Assembly (NCBI RefSeq): GCF_000720725.1
Contig: NZ_JOCQ01000002.1
Location: forward strand, 62,001 to 126,000
Direction: 5' to 3'
DNA from: Streptomyces rimosus subsp. rimosus
GTDB lineage: Bacteria; Actinomycetota; Actinomycetes; Streptomycetales; Streptomycetaceae
Length of the DNA stretch: 64,000 nucleotides
Part shown: positions 26,306 through 35,038 of the stretch, in pieces
Numbering within the stretch: the first letter of the stretch is position 1
Layout of the letters: every line of letters begins with the position of its first letter
Notes under the pieces: generated by a model
Seen by the model: the letters and a program-made list of their open reading frames with translations, nothing else
Told to the model about the DNA's origin: nothing
Database searches by the model: none
Position numbers and translations under genes: made by a program

Positions 26306-27139
26306 ATGCCCGAATCGATGCAGAGCACCCCAAGCGCTGCAACCGCCGGTTCCGCGTCCGACGCCGACCTGCTCGCGCAGACCGCGATCGCCGTGCGCGC
26401 GGCGGCTTCGGTGCTACGGGAGCGGTTCGGCGACGTGGTCCGCCACCGGACCCGCGAAGAGCTGATGCGCGCGCTCGCCGCCAACGACGACGCGGCCCTC
26501 GACGTCCTGCGCCCCCGCCTCACCCTCCTGCGCCCGGACGCCCGCTTCGTGGAGGACGAGCTGGCGGGCGGTGCCATGCCCCCCGGCGAATGGTGGGTTC
26601 TGGATCCGGCCGAAGGCAACGTCAACCACCTGCACGCCCTGCCGGAGTGGGCGGTGACCGCCACGCTCGTACGCGACAACCAGCCGGTACTCACCGCGGT
26701 TCACCTGCCGTTGACCGGTGAGACCTACACTGCCCTCGCCGGCGCCGGCGCGCAGCTCGACGGCCGCCCGCTGCGCGTCTCCCGGACCACGGACCTCGGC
26801 TTGAGCCTCGTGGCCACGAGCCAGGCCAGGCCGGACGAGGACGAGAAGGTCGTGCGGCGCATCGGCTCCTCGATCACCGCGATGCTCTTCGACGCGCTCG
26901 TGGTGCGGACCTCCGTGCCCGCCACCCTGCATCTGCTGAACGTGGCCGCCGGCCGGATCGACGCCTTCTGGCAGTTCGCCGGGGCCCGCGCCGACCTGCT
27001 TCCCGGAGCGCTGCTCGTCGCCGAGGCCGGCGGACGGATATCCGACGTTGAGGGCCGCCCCTGGACCCCGCGGAGCGAGAGCTTCCTGGCCGCCGCACCC
27101 GGCGTGCACACCGAAGCCGTCACCACGCTCTCCCGTTGA
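26306..27139 (+). CDS. Inositol monophosphatase-like protein with altered metal motif
   Basis: 277 residues of the IMPase/FIG fold. Family landmarks are FVEDE (81-85, in place of the xxEE metal ligands), WWVLDPAEGNVNHLHALPEW (97-115, the usual WxxDPxDGTxNF motif) and a late LLPGALLVAEAGG. In the second motif the usual Asp-Gly-Thr reads Glu-Gly-Asn, so metal binding may be changed and activity cannot be assumed. The ATG at 26306 has GGGAG seven bases upstream. It is followed 40 bases later by an F420/NADP-type reductase and is divergent from lysR. Confidence 0.75.
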   Translation: MPESMQSTPSAATAGSASDADLLAQTAIAVRAAASVLRERFGDVVRHRTREELMRALAANDDAALDVLRPRLTLLRPDARFVEDELAGGAMPPGEWWVLDPAEGNVNHLHALPEWAVTATLVRDNQPVLTAVHLPLTGETYTALAGAGAQLDGRPLRVSRTTDLGLSLVATSQARPDEDEKVVRRIGSSITAMLFDALVVRTSVPATLHLLNVAAGRIDAFWQFAGARADLLPGALLVAEAGGRISDVEGRPWTPRSESFLAAAPGVHTEAVTTLSR

Positions 27140-27179
27140 CTCCCACGAGCATCACAAACACCGGAAGGACCACATCGGC

Positions 27180-27776
27180 ATGACCATGATCGCCGTTCTC
27201 GGAAACGGCCGCGTCGGCGGCAGCCTCGCCCGGACCCTCACCGGGGCCGGGCACGAGGTGACCGTGGCGGACCGCTCACCCGGCTCTGCCGCCGACGCCG
27301 CCCGCACGGCGCAGATCGTCATCAACGCCACCCCGGGCGCCGGATCGCTGGAGCGGCTCGTCGCACTGCGCGAGGAACTGCGGGGCAAGATTCTCGTGGA
27401 CGTCTCCAACGCCACCGTCGACGGACCGGACGGCCTGCCCGCCGACCTGCTCTACCCCGGCTCAAGCCTCGCGGAGCACCTCCAAGAAGCCCTCCCCGAC
27501 ACGCGCGTCGTCAAGACGCTCAACACGATGCTCTACACGGTGATGACCGCGCCCGCCGCGCTGACCCGGACACCGACCGCCTTTCTCTCGGGCGAGGACC
27601 CGGAGGCCAAGCAGGTTGTACGCGGGCTTCTCGCCGACCTCGGCTGGCAGCAGGAGTGGATCACGGACCTCGGCGGGATCGAGACCGCGCGGGCCGCCGA
27701 GGCCGCCGTCCTGTTCGTACCGCACGTGATCCGATCCGGCGGATTCGCGCCCTTCGCCATCTCGATCGCCCGCTGA
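27180..27776 (+). CDS. NADPH-dependent F420 reductase-like oxidoreductase
   Basis: 198 residues. The N-terminal Rossmann motif (IAVLGNGRVGGSLARTLTGAGHEV, about 4-27) and the pattern INATPGAGS, VDVSNAT and VVKTLNTM match the Npd/F420-NADP oxidoreductase and ProC-like family. Such enzymes pass hydride between NADPH and F420 or a small substrate. The ATG at 27180 has GGAAGGA nine bases upstream. It is probably in one operon with the IMPase-like gene and controlled by the divergent LysR regulator. Confidence 0.8.
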   Translation: MTMIAVLGNGRVGGSLARTLTGAGHEVTVADRSPGSAADAARTAQIVINATPGAGSLERLVALREELRGKILVDVSNATVDGPDGLPADLLYPGSSLAEHLQEALPDTRVVKTLNTMLYTVMTAPAALTRTPTAFLSGEDPEAKQVVRGLLADLGWQQEWITDLGGIETARAAEAAVLFVPHVIRSGGFAPFAISIAR

Positions 27777-27965
27777 AAGCCCGAGCCAACACCTGCGCAC
27801 GCCTCAGCCGGGATCGGTCCCGGCACGGCCGTCGCCGGCAAGCCCCGCCGCCAACCCGTCCGTCGCCTCGAACGCCATGCGGCCCGAATGGGCTTGCACC
27901 CGGTCGAACAGCCACCGCCAGGCCCCCGCTACGGGCCCCGTCAAGACATGTGGGAGCGTGAGCGG

Positions 27966-29261
27966 GTGAGTGAGACGACGGTGAAGACCCTGCAATTCCG
28001 CTCTGACGGGCCGGAAGATGCTCCTTGTCTGGTTTTGGGGGCGGCGCTCGGGACGACCTGGCACATGTGGGACCGCCAAATACCCGATCTGATCCGCCAC
28101 TGGCGTGTCATCCGGTTCGACTTGCCCGGGCACGGCGGGTCGCCCGCGTATCCGGCCTCCTCCGTCGCCGAGCTGGCCGACCGGCTCGTGGCCACGCTCG
28201 ATGTGCTGGGGGTGGAGCGGTTCGGGTATGCGGGGTGTTCGATCGGTGGGGCTGTCGGTGCGCAGCTGGCGCTCACCCGGCCGCAGCGGGTCACCTCGCT
28301 CGCGCTGGTCTCCTCCTCGCCGCGGTACGGGACCGCGGACGCCTGGCGGCAGCGGGGTGTGGTGATCCGTACGAACGGACTGGACCCGATCGCCCGCACC
28401 GCGCCCGAGCGGTGGTTCACCCAGGGCTTCGCGGGGGCCCAGCCCGCCATCGTCGAGTGGGCCGTGCAGATGGTGCGCACCACCGATCCGGGCTGCTACA
28501 TCGCGGCCTGTGAGGCGATGGCCGCCTTCGACGTCCGTTCCTCGCTCCAGCGGATCGGGGTGCCCACCCTCGTCGTGGTGGGGTCGGAGGACCAGGTCAC
28601 GCCGACCACCGACGCCCGCACCCTGGTGGCGGGCATACCGGACGCGAGTCTGGCGCTGGTTCCGGGGACGTCCCACCTGGCGCCGGTCGAGCAGCCCGCC
28701 GCCGTCACCGAGCTGCTCATCCGGCACTTCACGGCCGCCTGGCACGACAAGCCGGGCGCCACCGGGCAGACGGCGATCGGCGCGGCCGTGCCCAAGCCGG
28801 TGCTCGCGGCCGCGCCGCCGCCCCCGCTCATGGCGCCCCCGGCGATCGAGTCCGGCCTCAGCCAGCCGGAGGCGGTCCGCGGCGGCGCGTACGAGCAGGG
28901 GATGAAGGTCCGCCGTGAGGTGCTCGGCGACGCGCACGTGGACCGGGTGGAGGAGGCGACGGACGACTTCACCGGGGACTTCCAGGAGTTCATCACCCGT
29001 TACGGGTGGGGGGAGGTGTGGACCCGGCCGGGGCTGGACCGGCGCACCCGCAGCATCATCACGCTCACCGCGCTGGTCGCCCGCGGCCATCAGGACGAGC
29101 TGGCGCCGCACACCCGCGCCGCGCTGCGCAACGGGCTGACGCCCACGGAGATCAAGGAAGTGCTGCTGCACACGGCTGTCTACTGCGGTGTCCCCGCCGC
29201 GAACGCGGCTTTCGCCGTGGCGCAGCGCGTCATACGGGAGGAGACCACCCCGGAGGGGTGA
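27966..29261 (+). CDS. pcaL: Fused 3-oxoadipate enol-lactonase / 4-carboxymuconolactone decarboxylase (PcaL type)
   Basis: 431 residues in two domains. An alpha/beta hydrolase (about 5-255) has nucleophile Ser in GCSIGG and a late SEDQ...GTSH triad region. A carboxymuconolactone decarboxylase domain (about 310-425) has the patterns RRTRSIITLTALVARG and LLHTAVYCGVPAANAAF. PcaD and PcaC activities act in sequence in the protocatechuate branch of the beta-ketoadipate pathway. The GTG at 27966 follows GGGAGC; an ATG at 27948 is possible. No other pca gene is in the window, so it is an isolated copy here. Confidence 0.85.
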   Translation: MSETTVKTLQFRSDGPEDAPCLVLGAALGTTWHMWDRQIPDLIRHWRVIRFDLPGHGGSPAYPASSVAELADRLVATLDVLGVERFGYAGCSIGGAVGAQLALTRPQRVTSLALVSSSPRYGTADAWRQRGVVIRTNGLDPIARTAPERWFTQGFAGAQPAIVEWAVQMVRTTDPGCYIAACEAMAAFDVRSSLQRIGVPTLVVVGSEDQVTPTTDARTLVAGIPDASLALVPGTSHLAPVEQPAAVTELLIRHFTAAWHDKPGATGQTAIGAAVPKPVLAAAPPPPLMAPPAIESGLSQPEAVRGGAYEQGMKVRREVLGDAHVDRVEEATDDFTGDFQEFITRYGWGEVWTRPGLDRRTRSIITLTALVARGHQDELAPHTRAALRNGLTPTEIKEVLLHTAVYCGVPAANAAFAVAQRVIREETTPEG

Positions 29262-29321
29262 CGGCCGGCGCCCGCCGCCCGGTCGGGCCGTCCGAGGGCC
29301 CCGCGCGGCAAGATGGGAAGC

Positions 29322-29975
29322 ATGGAACTCACGAAGAAGACCCACGCCTGCGTCCGGCTGGAGAAGGACGGGCAGGTGCTCGTCATCGATCCCGGTGTCT
29401 TCAGCGAGCGGGACGCGGCGGTCGGCGCCGACGCCGTCCTGGTCACCCACGAGCACCCGGACCACTTCGACGAGGAGCGGCTGCGCGCGGGCATGGAGGC
29501 CAATCCCGGCGCCGAGATCTGGACCCTGGGCAGCGTCGCCGAGCAGATCTCCGCGGCCTTCCCCGGGCGGGTGCACACGGTCGGTGAGGGGGACGCGTTC
29601 ACCGCGGCCGGCTTCGATGTGGAGGTGCACGGGCAGCTGCACGCCGTCATCCACCCGGACATTCCGCGGGTCACCAATGTCGGCTATCTGATCACCACCG
29701 AGGACGACGGCGCGACCGTCTTCCACCCGGGGGACGCGCTCACCGTCCCTCAGGGCCGTACCGTCGACACGCTGCTGCTGCCGGTGCACGCGCCCTGGAA
29801 CAAGGTCGCCGAGGTCATCGACTACGTCCGCGAGATCCGGCCGCGCCGCGCCATCGACGTGCACGACAGCCTGCTCCAGGAGCATGCCCGCCCGGTCTAC
29901 GACGGCATGATCGACAAGCTGGGCGGTACCGATCACGGCCGCCTCGCACCCGGCGAGCGCACCGGGCTGAACTGA
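29322..29975 (+). CDS. Metallo-beta-lactamase-fold hydrolase (UlaG-like)
   Basis: 217 residues. It starts MELTKKTHACVRLE, typical of the small UlaG/MBL family, and carries THEHPDHFD (HxHxDH), a mid-protein HGQLHAVIH and FHPGDAL supplying further metal ligands, and a final DVHDSL. Substrate unknown. The ATG at 29322 fits the family start; an ATG nine bases upstream (29313) is also possible, and neither has a well-spaced ribosome site. Confidence 0.75.
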   Translation: MELTKKTHACVRLEKDGQVLVIDPGVFSERDAAVGADAVLVTHEHPDHFDEERLRAGMEANPGAEIWTLGSVAEQISAAFPGRVHTVGEGDAFTAAGFDVEVHGQLHAVIHPDIPRVTNVGYLITTEDDGATVFHPGDALTVPQGRTVDTLLLPVHAPWNKVAEVIDYVREIRPRRAIDVHDSLLQEHARPVYDGMIDKLGGTDHGRLAPGERTGLN

Positions 29976-30033
29976 GACCCGGTGTCCGGCCCCGGCCGGG
30001 CCGGGCGTCGGCCCGACTGTCACACCCCCGCTG

Positions 30034-30039
30034 TAGGTT
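30034..30039 (+). promoter_or_regulatory. -10 element of a likely leaderless transcript (exonuclease III gene)
   Basis: TAGGTT ends seven bases before the ATG at 30047, so transcription would begin at or beside the start codon. No ribosome-binding site precedes that ATG. Both facts fit a leaderless mRNA, which is common in Streptomyces. No clear -35 hexamer. Confidence 0.45.
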
Positions 30040-30046
30040 TACGGGC

Positions 30047-30826
30047 ATGCGCATCGCGACCTGGAACGTCAATTCGATCACCGCCCGCCTCCCGAGGCTG
30101 CTGGCCTGGCTGGAGAACACCGGCACGGACGTGCTGTGCGTCCAGGAGACCAAGTGCTCGGCCGAGCAGTTCCCGTACGACCAGCTGCGCGAGCTGGGCT
30201 ACGAGGCCGCCGTGAACGCCACCGGCCGGTGGAACGGCGTCGCGCTGCTGTCCAAGGTGGGCCTGGAGGACGTGACCCCGGGGCTGGCCGGCGGCCCGGA
30301 TTACGAAGGGGTGCAGGAGCCCCGCGCGGTCTCCGCGACCTGCGGGCCGGTCCGCGTCTGGTCCGTCTACGTGCCCAACGGCCGCGAGATCGACCACGCC
30401 CACTTCGCGTACAAGCTCCAGTGGTTCGAGGCGCTGAAGGCGGCCGTCGCCGAGGACGCGGCGGGCCCCCGGCCCTTCGCGATCCTCGGCGACTTCAATG
30501 TGGCGCCGACCGATGACGACGTGTGGGACACCTCCGTCTTCGAGGGCATGACGCATGTGACGCCCGCCGAGCGCGCCGCCCTGACCGCGCTGCGCGAGGC
30601 CGGCCTGTCGGACGTGGTGCCGCGCCCCCTGAAGTACGACAAGCCGTTCACCTACTGGGACTACCGCCAGCTCTGCTTCCCGAAGAACAAGGGCATGCGC
30701 ATCGACCTGGTCTACGGGAACGAGCCGTTCGCCAAGGCCGTCTCGGACGCCTACGTGGACCGCGAGGAGCGCAAGGGCAAGGGCGCCTCGGACCACGCTC
30801 CGGTGGTGGTGGATCTGGACGTCTGA
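30047..30826 (+). CDS. xthA: Exodeoxyribonuclease III
   Basis: 259 residues, the normal length. Visible family motifs include RIATWNVNSI at the N-terminus (Asn7 metal region), VLCVQETK with the catalytic-site Glu34, YVPNGR, ILGDFNVAP (active-site Asp/Asn), the YWDYR stretch and a final GASDHAPVVVDL with the catalytic His. It cuts at AP sites and trims 3' ends in base-excision repair. It appears to stand alone with its own promoter. Confidence 0.93.
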   Translation: MRIATWNVNSITARLPRLLAWLENTGTDVLCVQETKCSAEQFPYDQLRELGYEAAVNATGRWNGVALLSKVGLEDVTPGLAGGPDYEGVQEPRAVSATCGPVRVWSVYVPNGREIDHAHFAYKLQWFEALKAAVAEDAAGPRPFAILGDFNVAPTDDDVWDTSVFEGMTHVTPAERAALTALREAGLSDVVPRPLKYDKPFTYWDYRQLCFPKNKGMRIDLVYGNEPFAKAVSDAYVDREERKGKGASDHAPVVVDLDV

Positions 30827-30854
30827 GCCGAGCCGGGCGCTCCGGCCGCCCGTT

Positions 30855-32660
30855 TCAGGGGGCGGCGACCAGCGCGCGCAGGTCCACCGACTCCCCGAGC
30901 GCCCGCAGGCCCGCGTCGCCGGGGTGCAGATGGTCGCCGCTGTCGTACGCGGGCAGCAGCCGCTGCGGGTGCCGCGGATCGCGGAGTACGGCGTCGAAGT
31001 CCAGTACGGCGTCGAAGCCCGCGCCGCGCCCCCGGATGGCGGCGTTCAGGGCATTGCGCCGCGCGTCGACCTCCGCCGAGCAGTCCGCGAAGCCCTCGCA
31101 CGGTGTGATGGTCGCGGCCACCGCCCGCAGCCCGCGCTCGTGCGCGCGCCGGGCGATGGCCCGCAGCCCTGCCACGACCTCGTGCACCGGCGTTCCGGCC
31201 CGTATGTCGTTGGTGCCCTCGAAGACCACGACCGTACGGGCCGAGGGCTGGGCCAGCACGTCCCGCTCCAGCCGGTGCAGGGCGCTGACCCCGCCGGTGA
31301 CGGGGCTGACGCCGTCCCCCGGATAGCGGTCGGTGAGCACCCGGTTCGCGTCGATGCCGCTGTTGGCCACGCCGTACCGCGGCAGGCCGTGCTGGGCCTG
31401 GAGGCGGCCGGCCAGCACGTCCGGCCAGCGCCGGTTGGTGCCCGGCGTGGAGAGTGAACCGTCGGTGATGGAGTCGCCGAGCGTCACGACCGTGCCCGGT
31501 CCGCCGGCGACCTCCACCCCGGTCAGGAACGGCCAGCCGGTCAGCGTGCCCGGGTACGCCGCGCCGCTGACGTCACCCGTACGGTCGCCGCTGCCGGGTG
31601 TGCTGACGTACGAGGCCTGCTGGGCCCCCGCGTGCACCGGCGCCGCCGTCACCGTGCCCGGCAGATGGAGGCTGACCAGCAGGTCGCGGCCCGCGGGCAC
31701 GGCGAAGGGCACGGGGTCGCTGTACGCCTGGGAGCCGGCCGGGATCTGTACGCTCCGCCGCCCGCCGAACGTCAGCGGTACCGGCTTGCGGGCGGCTCCC
31801 GCGCCCCCGTCCGCGCCCCGCACGGCCACGCTCGCCGCCCCGAAGCGCACCGGCGCCGCCGCGAAGGTGTTCGCCAGCCTGATCCGGGCCCGCGGCCCGC
31901 CCGCGCCGGTGTGCACGACCAGCCGCAGCGTCTGGTCGCGCCAGGGCCCGCGCTGGGCGTACCCGCCCGTGGCCGTCGCCCAACCGGTCGTCCAGCCTGC
32001 GCCGTTGTCACGTACCGCCGCGGCGAACACATGCAGGTCGGCGCGCGGCCCGGGGTCCGCGGGCAGCACGACCGCGGCCACCTCGCGCCCGCGCACCACC
32101 GGCACACTCACCGCGTACAGCCGCGCCCGTTCCGCCCGTTGGCCGCCCGGCGTGTTGATGTGCGGCAGCGCCACCGCCGCGGTGGCCGGCGGACCCGTAC
32201 GCCAGTCGGGCGCGGTCAGCCGGTACGTGCTGCGCGACCCGTCCCGGTAGCGGATCGTGCCGGACCCGGTCACCGTGCCGCCCGTCGCGGCCACCAGCAG
32301 CGAGAGGGCGTCCCCGCGCCCGCACAGTCGGACCGTCTGGCCGTCGGCCCGTACGTTGTCCGGGCGGCCCGCGGCGGTACGCGGCCACCGCAGCCGGGCC
32401 GCGTCGAGGGTCAGCACCCGCCCCGGGGCCCAGCCCGCCGCGGCGAGGTCCCGCGCGGACAGCGAGTTGCCGGCCCCGTCGAAGTCCGCCGACGCCGGAT
32501 CGGACGGTTCGCTGACCGCCCTGTTGTCGAAGAGTCTCTCCAACGGCGCCGGGGCCGCGGCCCGTTGGAGTGTGTCCGCGGCTTGGGCCGCAGCGGCCGT
32601 GGGGACGAGAGTGAGGCAGAGAGCCGGGGCGAGGAGCGTGCCCCATAGGCGTACGCGCAT
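30855..32660 (-). CDS. Secreted SGNH/GDSL-family esterase with large N-terminal region
   Basis: 601 residues. A signal peptide (about 1-27, ending AAAAQAAD) is followed by ~350 residues of beta-rich sequence and then an SGNH hydrolase domain (about 375-595): block I VVTLGDSITDGS (Ser nucleophile), VVVFEGTNDI (block III Asn) and GDHLHPGDAG (Asp/His pair). The family hydrolyses acyl or acetyl esters outside the cell, and the substrate is unknown. The ATG at 32660 has AAGGGAAA upstream. Confidence 0.85.
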   Translation of the reverse strand: MRVRLWGTLLAPALCLTLVPTAAAAQAADTLQRAAAPAPLERLFDNRAVSEPSDPASADFDGAGNSLSARDLAAAGWAPGRVLTLDAARLRWPRTAAGRPDNVRADGQTVRLCGRGDALSLLVAATGGTVTGSGTIRYRDGSRSTYRLTAPDWRTGPPATAAVALPHINTPGGQRAERARLYAVSVPVVRGREVAAVVLPADPGPRADLHVFAAAVRDNGAGWTTGWATATGGYAQRGPWRDQTLRLVVHTGAGGPRARIRLANTFAAAPVRFGAASVAVRGADGGAGAARKPVPLTFGGRRSVQIPAGSQAYSDPVPFAVPAGRDLLVSLHLPGTVTAAPVHAGAQQASYVSTPGSGDRTGDVSGAAYPGTLTGWPFLTGVEVAGGPGTVVTLGDSITDGSLSTPGTNRRWPDVLAGRLQAQHGLPRYGVANSGIDANRVLTDRYPGDGVSPVTGGVSALHRLERDVLAQPSARTVVVFEGTNDIRAGTPVHEVVAGLRAIARRAHERGLRAVAATITPCEGFADCSAEVDARRNALNAAIRGRGAGFDAVLDFDAVLRDPRHPQRLLPAYDSGDHLHPGDAGLRALGESVDLRALVAAP

Positions 32661-32828
32661 ACGGTTTCCCTTTCGCTGGGACCGAGGTCGAGCACGAGGC
32701 CGAACGCAGAGCGAGCACCAAGTCGAGCACGGACACCGGCCGGAACCGGTGACCGGGCGCGGGGATCCGGCCACCGGCCTGCCGCGCGCCTGTGGCCACC
32801 ACCCCGGCCCGGGTGGGACGCTACGCCC

Positions 32829-33251
32829 ATGAACATGTCTTTCCTGGACAAGTGGCGCAAGCGGCCGGAAGCGAGCCCCGCTGTCGAAGGCGATCCCGAA
32901 GGCGCGGCCCAGCTCCTGGCGGAGTGCGAGCTGCTGCGTGCCCAGGCCCAGACCGAAGGCGTGGAACTGGACGACTCGGTGCACTCGTTGGAGGCGCTGG
33001 ACCAGCTGCGCCCCGCCTGGCGCGACGACCCCGAGGTGGTGACCTGGCTCGGCAACGACGCGGGCTTCTACCTGGGCACGGTACTGGTACGGACGGTGCC
33101 CGGCGCCAGCTGGAAGGTGTGGCCGGGCGGCGAGCCGGTGGTCCGGCTGGCGTCCGGCCGGGAGGTGGACGTGGTGACCGCGGGCCGGGACTGGGCGGCC
33201 AACGGCGCGCCCGAACTCTGCCAGCTCTACGCGGAGGCCGCCGAGAACTGA
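32829..33251 (+). CDS. Conserved Streptomyces-type hypothetical protein (140 aa)
   Basis: 140 residues, soluble, acidic, with no catalytic motif recognised. The start MNMSFLDKWRK and the mid-section NDAGFYLGTVLVRTVPGASW look like a conserved small actinobacterial family (possibly DUF6278, from memory and not verified). Single gene between the esterase and the GntR regulator. Role unknown. Confidence 0.7.
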   Translation: MNMSFLDKWRKRPEASPAVEGDPEGAAQLLAECELLRAQAQTEGVELDDSVHSLEALDQLRPAWRDDPEVVTWLGNDAGFYLGTVLVRTVPGASWKVWPGGEPVVRLASGREVDVVTAGRDWAANGAPELCQLYAEAAEN

Positions 33252-33294
33252 GCAGGCGGGCCCGCCCGGACCGCGCGCACCGGTCCCGCCCCGG

Positions 33295-34050
33295 CTACAC
33301 GAACCCGATGTCGTAGGCGAGCCGCCACCGGTCGGCCCGTACGACGATGTCCGAGGTCTCCACGGCCCGCCCGTCCGCGTCGAAGTGGGTGCGCTCCACG
33401 ACCGTGACGCACTGCCCGGGGGAGCAGCCCAGCGCCTCCGCCTCGGCGCTGGAAGCGGGCCGGGAGCCCACCCGCTCCTCGGCGCGCACCACCCGGATGC
33501 CGATGGCCGCCATGCGCCCCCGTACGCCCCGCCGGGCATAGGGACCGCACTCCGGGAAGACCACGTCCGTGCCCTCGGTGATGGCGAGCGGCTCCCAGCT
33601 CGTGGCGAGTTGCACCGGCTGCCGGTTGGCGAGGTATTCGTACACCGACCGGATGACGCCGGTGCCCGGCACGATGCACAGCCGCCGCGCCACCCGGTCG
33701 GAGGCCGGGGCCGTCGTCGAGGACGCCTCCCAGGTCAGCGGCGCGCCGTCGGGCGAGCCCTCCAGCGCGATCCGGGCGGCGAAGGGGGAGTCCACGGCGC
33801 CCGTGGAGCGCAGCAGGGTGCCTATGGGGGCCCGGTCGGTCACGAAGACCCCGCGCCCGAACTGGCCTTCCGCGTAGCCGGCGGCCTTCAGGACGCGGAC
33901 GGCCCGGTCCACGGTCTGGTCGCTGGCCTCGTACGCACGCTTCAGCTCGGAGCGGGACGGGATGCGCGCCCCGACGGGGAGCGTGCCCTCGTCGATCTGG
34001 CGGCGCAGGTCGTCGGCGATGCGCTGGAAGACAGGCCGGTTGTCACGCAT
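33295..34050 (-). CDS. GntR/HutC-family transcriptional regulator
   Basis: 251 residues. A winged HTH (about 1-65: VFQRIADDLRRQIDEGTLPVGARIPSRSELKRAY) is followed by a UTRA ligand-binding domain (about 90-245). The ATG at 34050 lies just downstream of a perfect inverted repeat that probably serves as its own operator. It is divergent from the glutamate-type ABC transporter, which it may control. Ligand unknown. Confidence 0.85.
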   Translation of the reverse strand: MRDNRPVFQRIADDLRRQIDEGTLPVGARIPSRSELKRAYEASDQTVDRAVRVLKAAGYAEGQFGRGVFVTDRAPIGTLLRSTGAVDSPFAARIALEGSPDGAPLTWEASSTTAPASDRVARRLCIVPGTGVIRSVYEYLANRQPVQLATSWEPLAITEGTDVVFPECGPYARRGVRGRMAAIGIRVVRAEERVGSRPASSAEAEALGCSPGQCVTVVERTHFDADGRAVETSDIVVRADRWRLAYDIGFV

Positions 34051-34060
34051 GCCCCACAGG

Positions 34061-34091
34061 CTAGGTACGCAGGCAGGCTCTGTGTACCTAG
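34061..34091. promoter_or_regulatory. Palindromic operator upstream of gntR
   Basis: CTAGGTAC at 34061-34068 and its exact complement GTACCTAG at 34084-34091. The half-sites are centred 23 bases apart (about two helical turns) and lie 11-41 bases upstream of the GntR start. The position suits autoregulation, and it also lies on the promoter side of the divergent transporter operon. Confidence 0.65.
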
Positions 34092-34280
34092 GGAGGCGCG
34101 GTGCGGCAGTCGGCCACCCGGCCGCCCCGCCCGGCCGTCCCGTACCCCCGCACGCGTGGGCATTTTCTCCGGTAATCGGGGATTGTCGTGGCATCTGTGC
34201 GTGTCAGCGGAGAAGGCCCGGTTTCGTGCGGGTAGGTTGCGGGGTCCTGGCTGGACGGATGGAAGTGAGCAGGGCTGCAC

Positions 34281-35024
34281 ATGGCCGGTGATGCGCTGAT
34301 CGAGCTGCGCGGGGTCAACAAGCACTACGGGAAACTGCATGTCCTCCAGGACATCGACCTCACCGTCGGCCGCGGCGAGGTGGTGGTCGTCATCGGGCCC
34401 TCCGGCTCCGGCAAGTCCACCCTGTGCCGCACCATCAACCGCCTCGAACCGATCGAGTCCGGCACCATCACTCTGGACGGCCACCCGCTCCCCGAGGAGG
34501 GGCGGGAACTGGCCCGGCTGCGCGCCGAAGTCGGCATGGTCTTCCAGTCCTTCAACCTCTTCGCGCACAAGAGCGTGCTGGCCAACGTGATGCTCGCGCC
34601 GGTCAAGGTCCGCAAGCGCGGGAAGGAGGAGGCCGAGCAGCGGGCCCGCCAACTCCTGGAGCGGGTGGGGCTGGCCGCGCACGCCGACAAGTACCCGGCG
34701 CAGCTGTCCGGTGGCCAGCAGCAGCGGGTGGCCATCGCCCGCGCGCTCGCCATGGAGCCGCAGGCGCTGCTCTTCGACGAGCCGACCTCCGCCCTCGACC
34801 CGGAGATGATCAACGAGGTGCTGGAGGTCATGCAGCAGCTCGCGCAGGAGGGCATGACGATGGTCGTCGTCACCCATGAGATGGGTTTCGCGCGCTCGGC
34901 CGCCAACCGCGTCGTCTTCATGGCGGACGGCCGGATCGTCGAGGACCGCACGCCGGAGGAGTTCTTCACCGCGCCCGAGAGCGACCGCGCCAAGGACTTC
35001 CTCTCCAAGATCCTCAAGCACTGA
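34281..35024 (+). CDS. gluA: Polar amino-acid (glutamate-type) ABC transporter ATPase
   Basis: 247 residues. It has Walker A GPSGSGKST (about 39-47), Q-loop VFQSFNLF, signature LSGGQQQRVAIARAL, Walker B ALLFDEPTSALD and the H-loop THEM, all intact. Length and sequence match the GluA/GlnQ group that powers uptake of glutamate and similar amino acids. It is first of four genes: the binding protein follows after 14 bases and the two permeases follow that. The ATG at 34281 has an AGGG site. Confidence 0.9.
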   Translation: MAGDALIELRGVNKHYGKLHVLQDIDLTVGRGEVVVVIGPSGSGKSTLCRTINRLEPIESGTITLDGHPLPEEGRELARLRAEVGMVFQSFNLFAHKSVLANVMLAPVKVRKRGKEEAEQRARQLLERVGLAAHADKYPAQLSGGQQQRVAIARALAMEPQALLFDEPTSALDPEMINEVLEVMQQLAQEGMTMVVVTHEMGFARSAANRVVFMADGRIVEDRTPEEFFTAPESDRAKDFLSKILKH

Positions 35025-35038
35025 CCGGGGGCGCCGCC

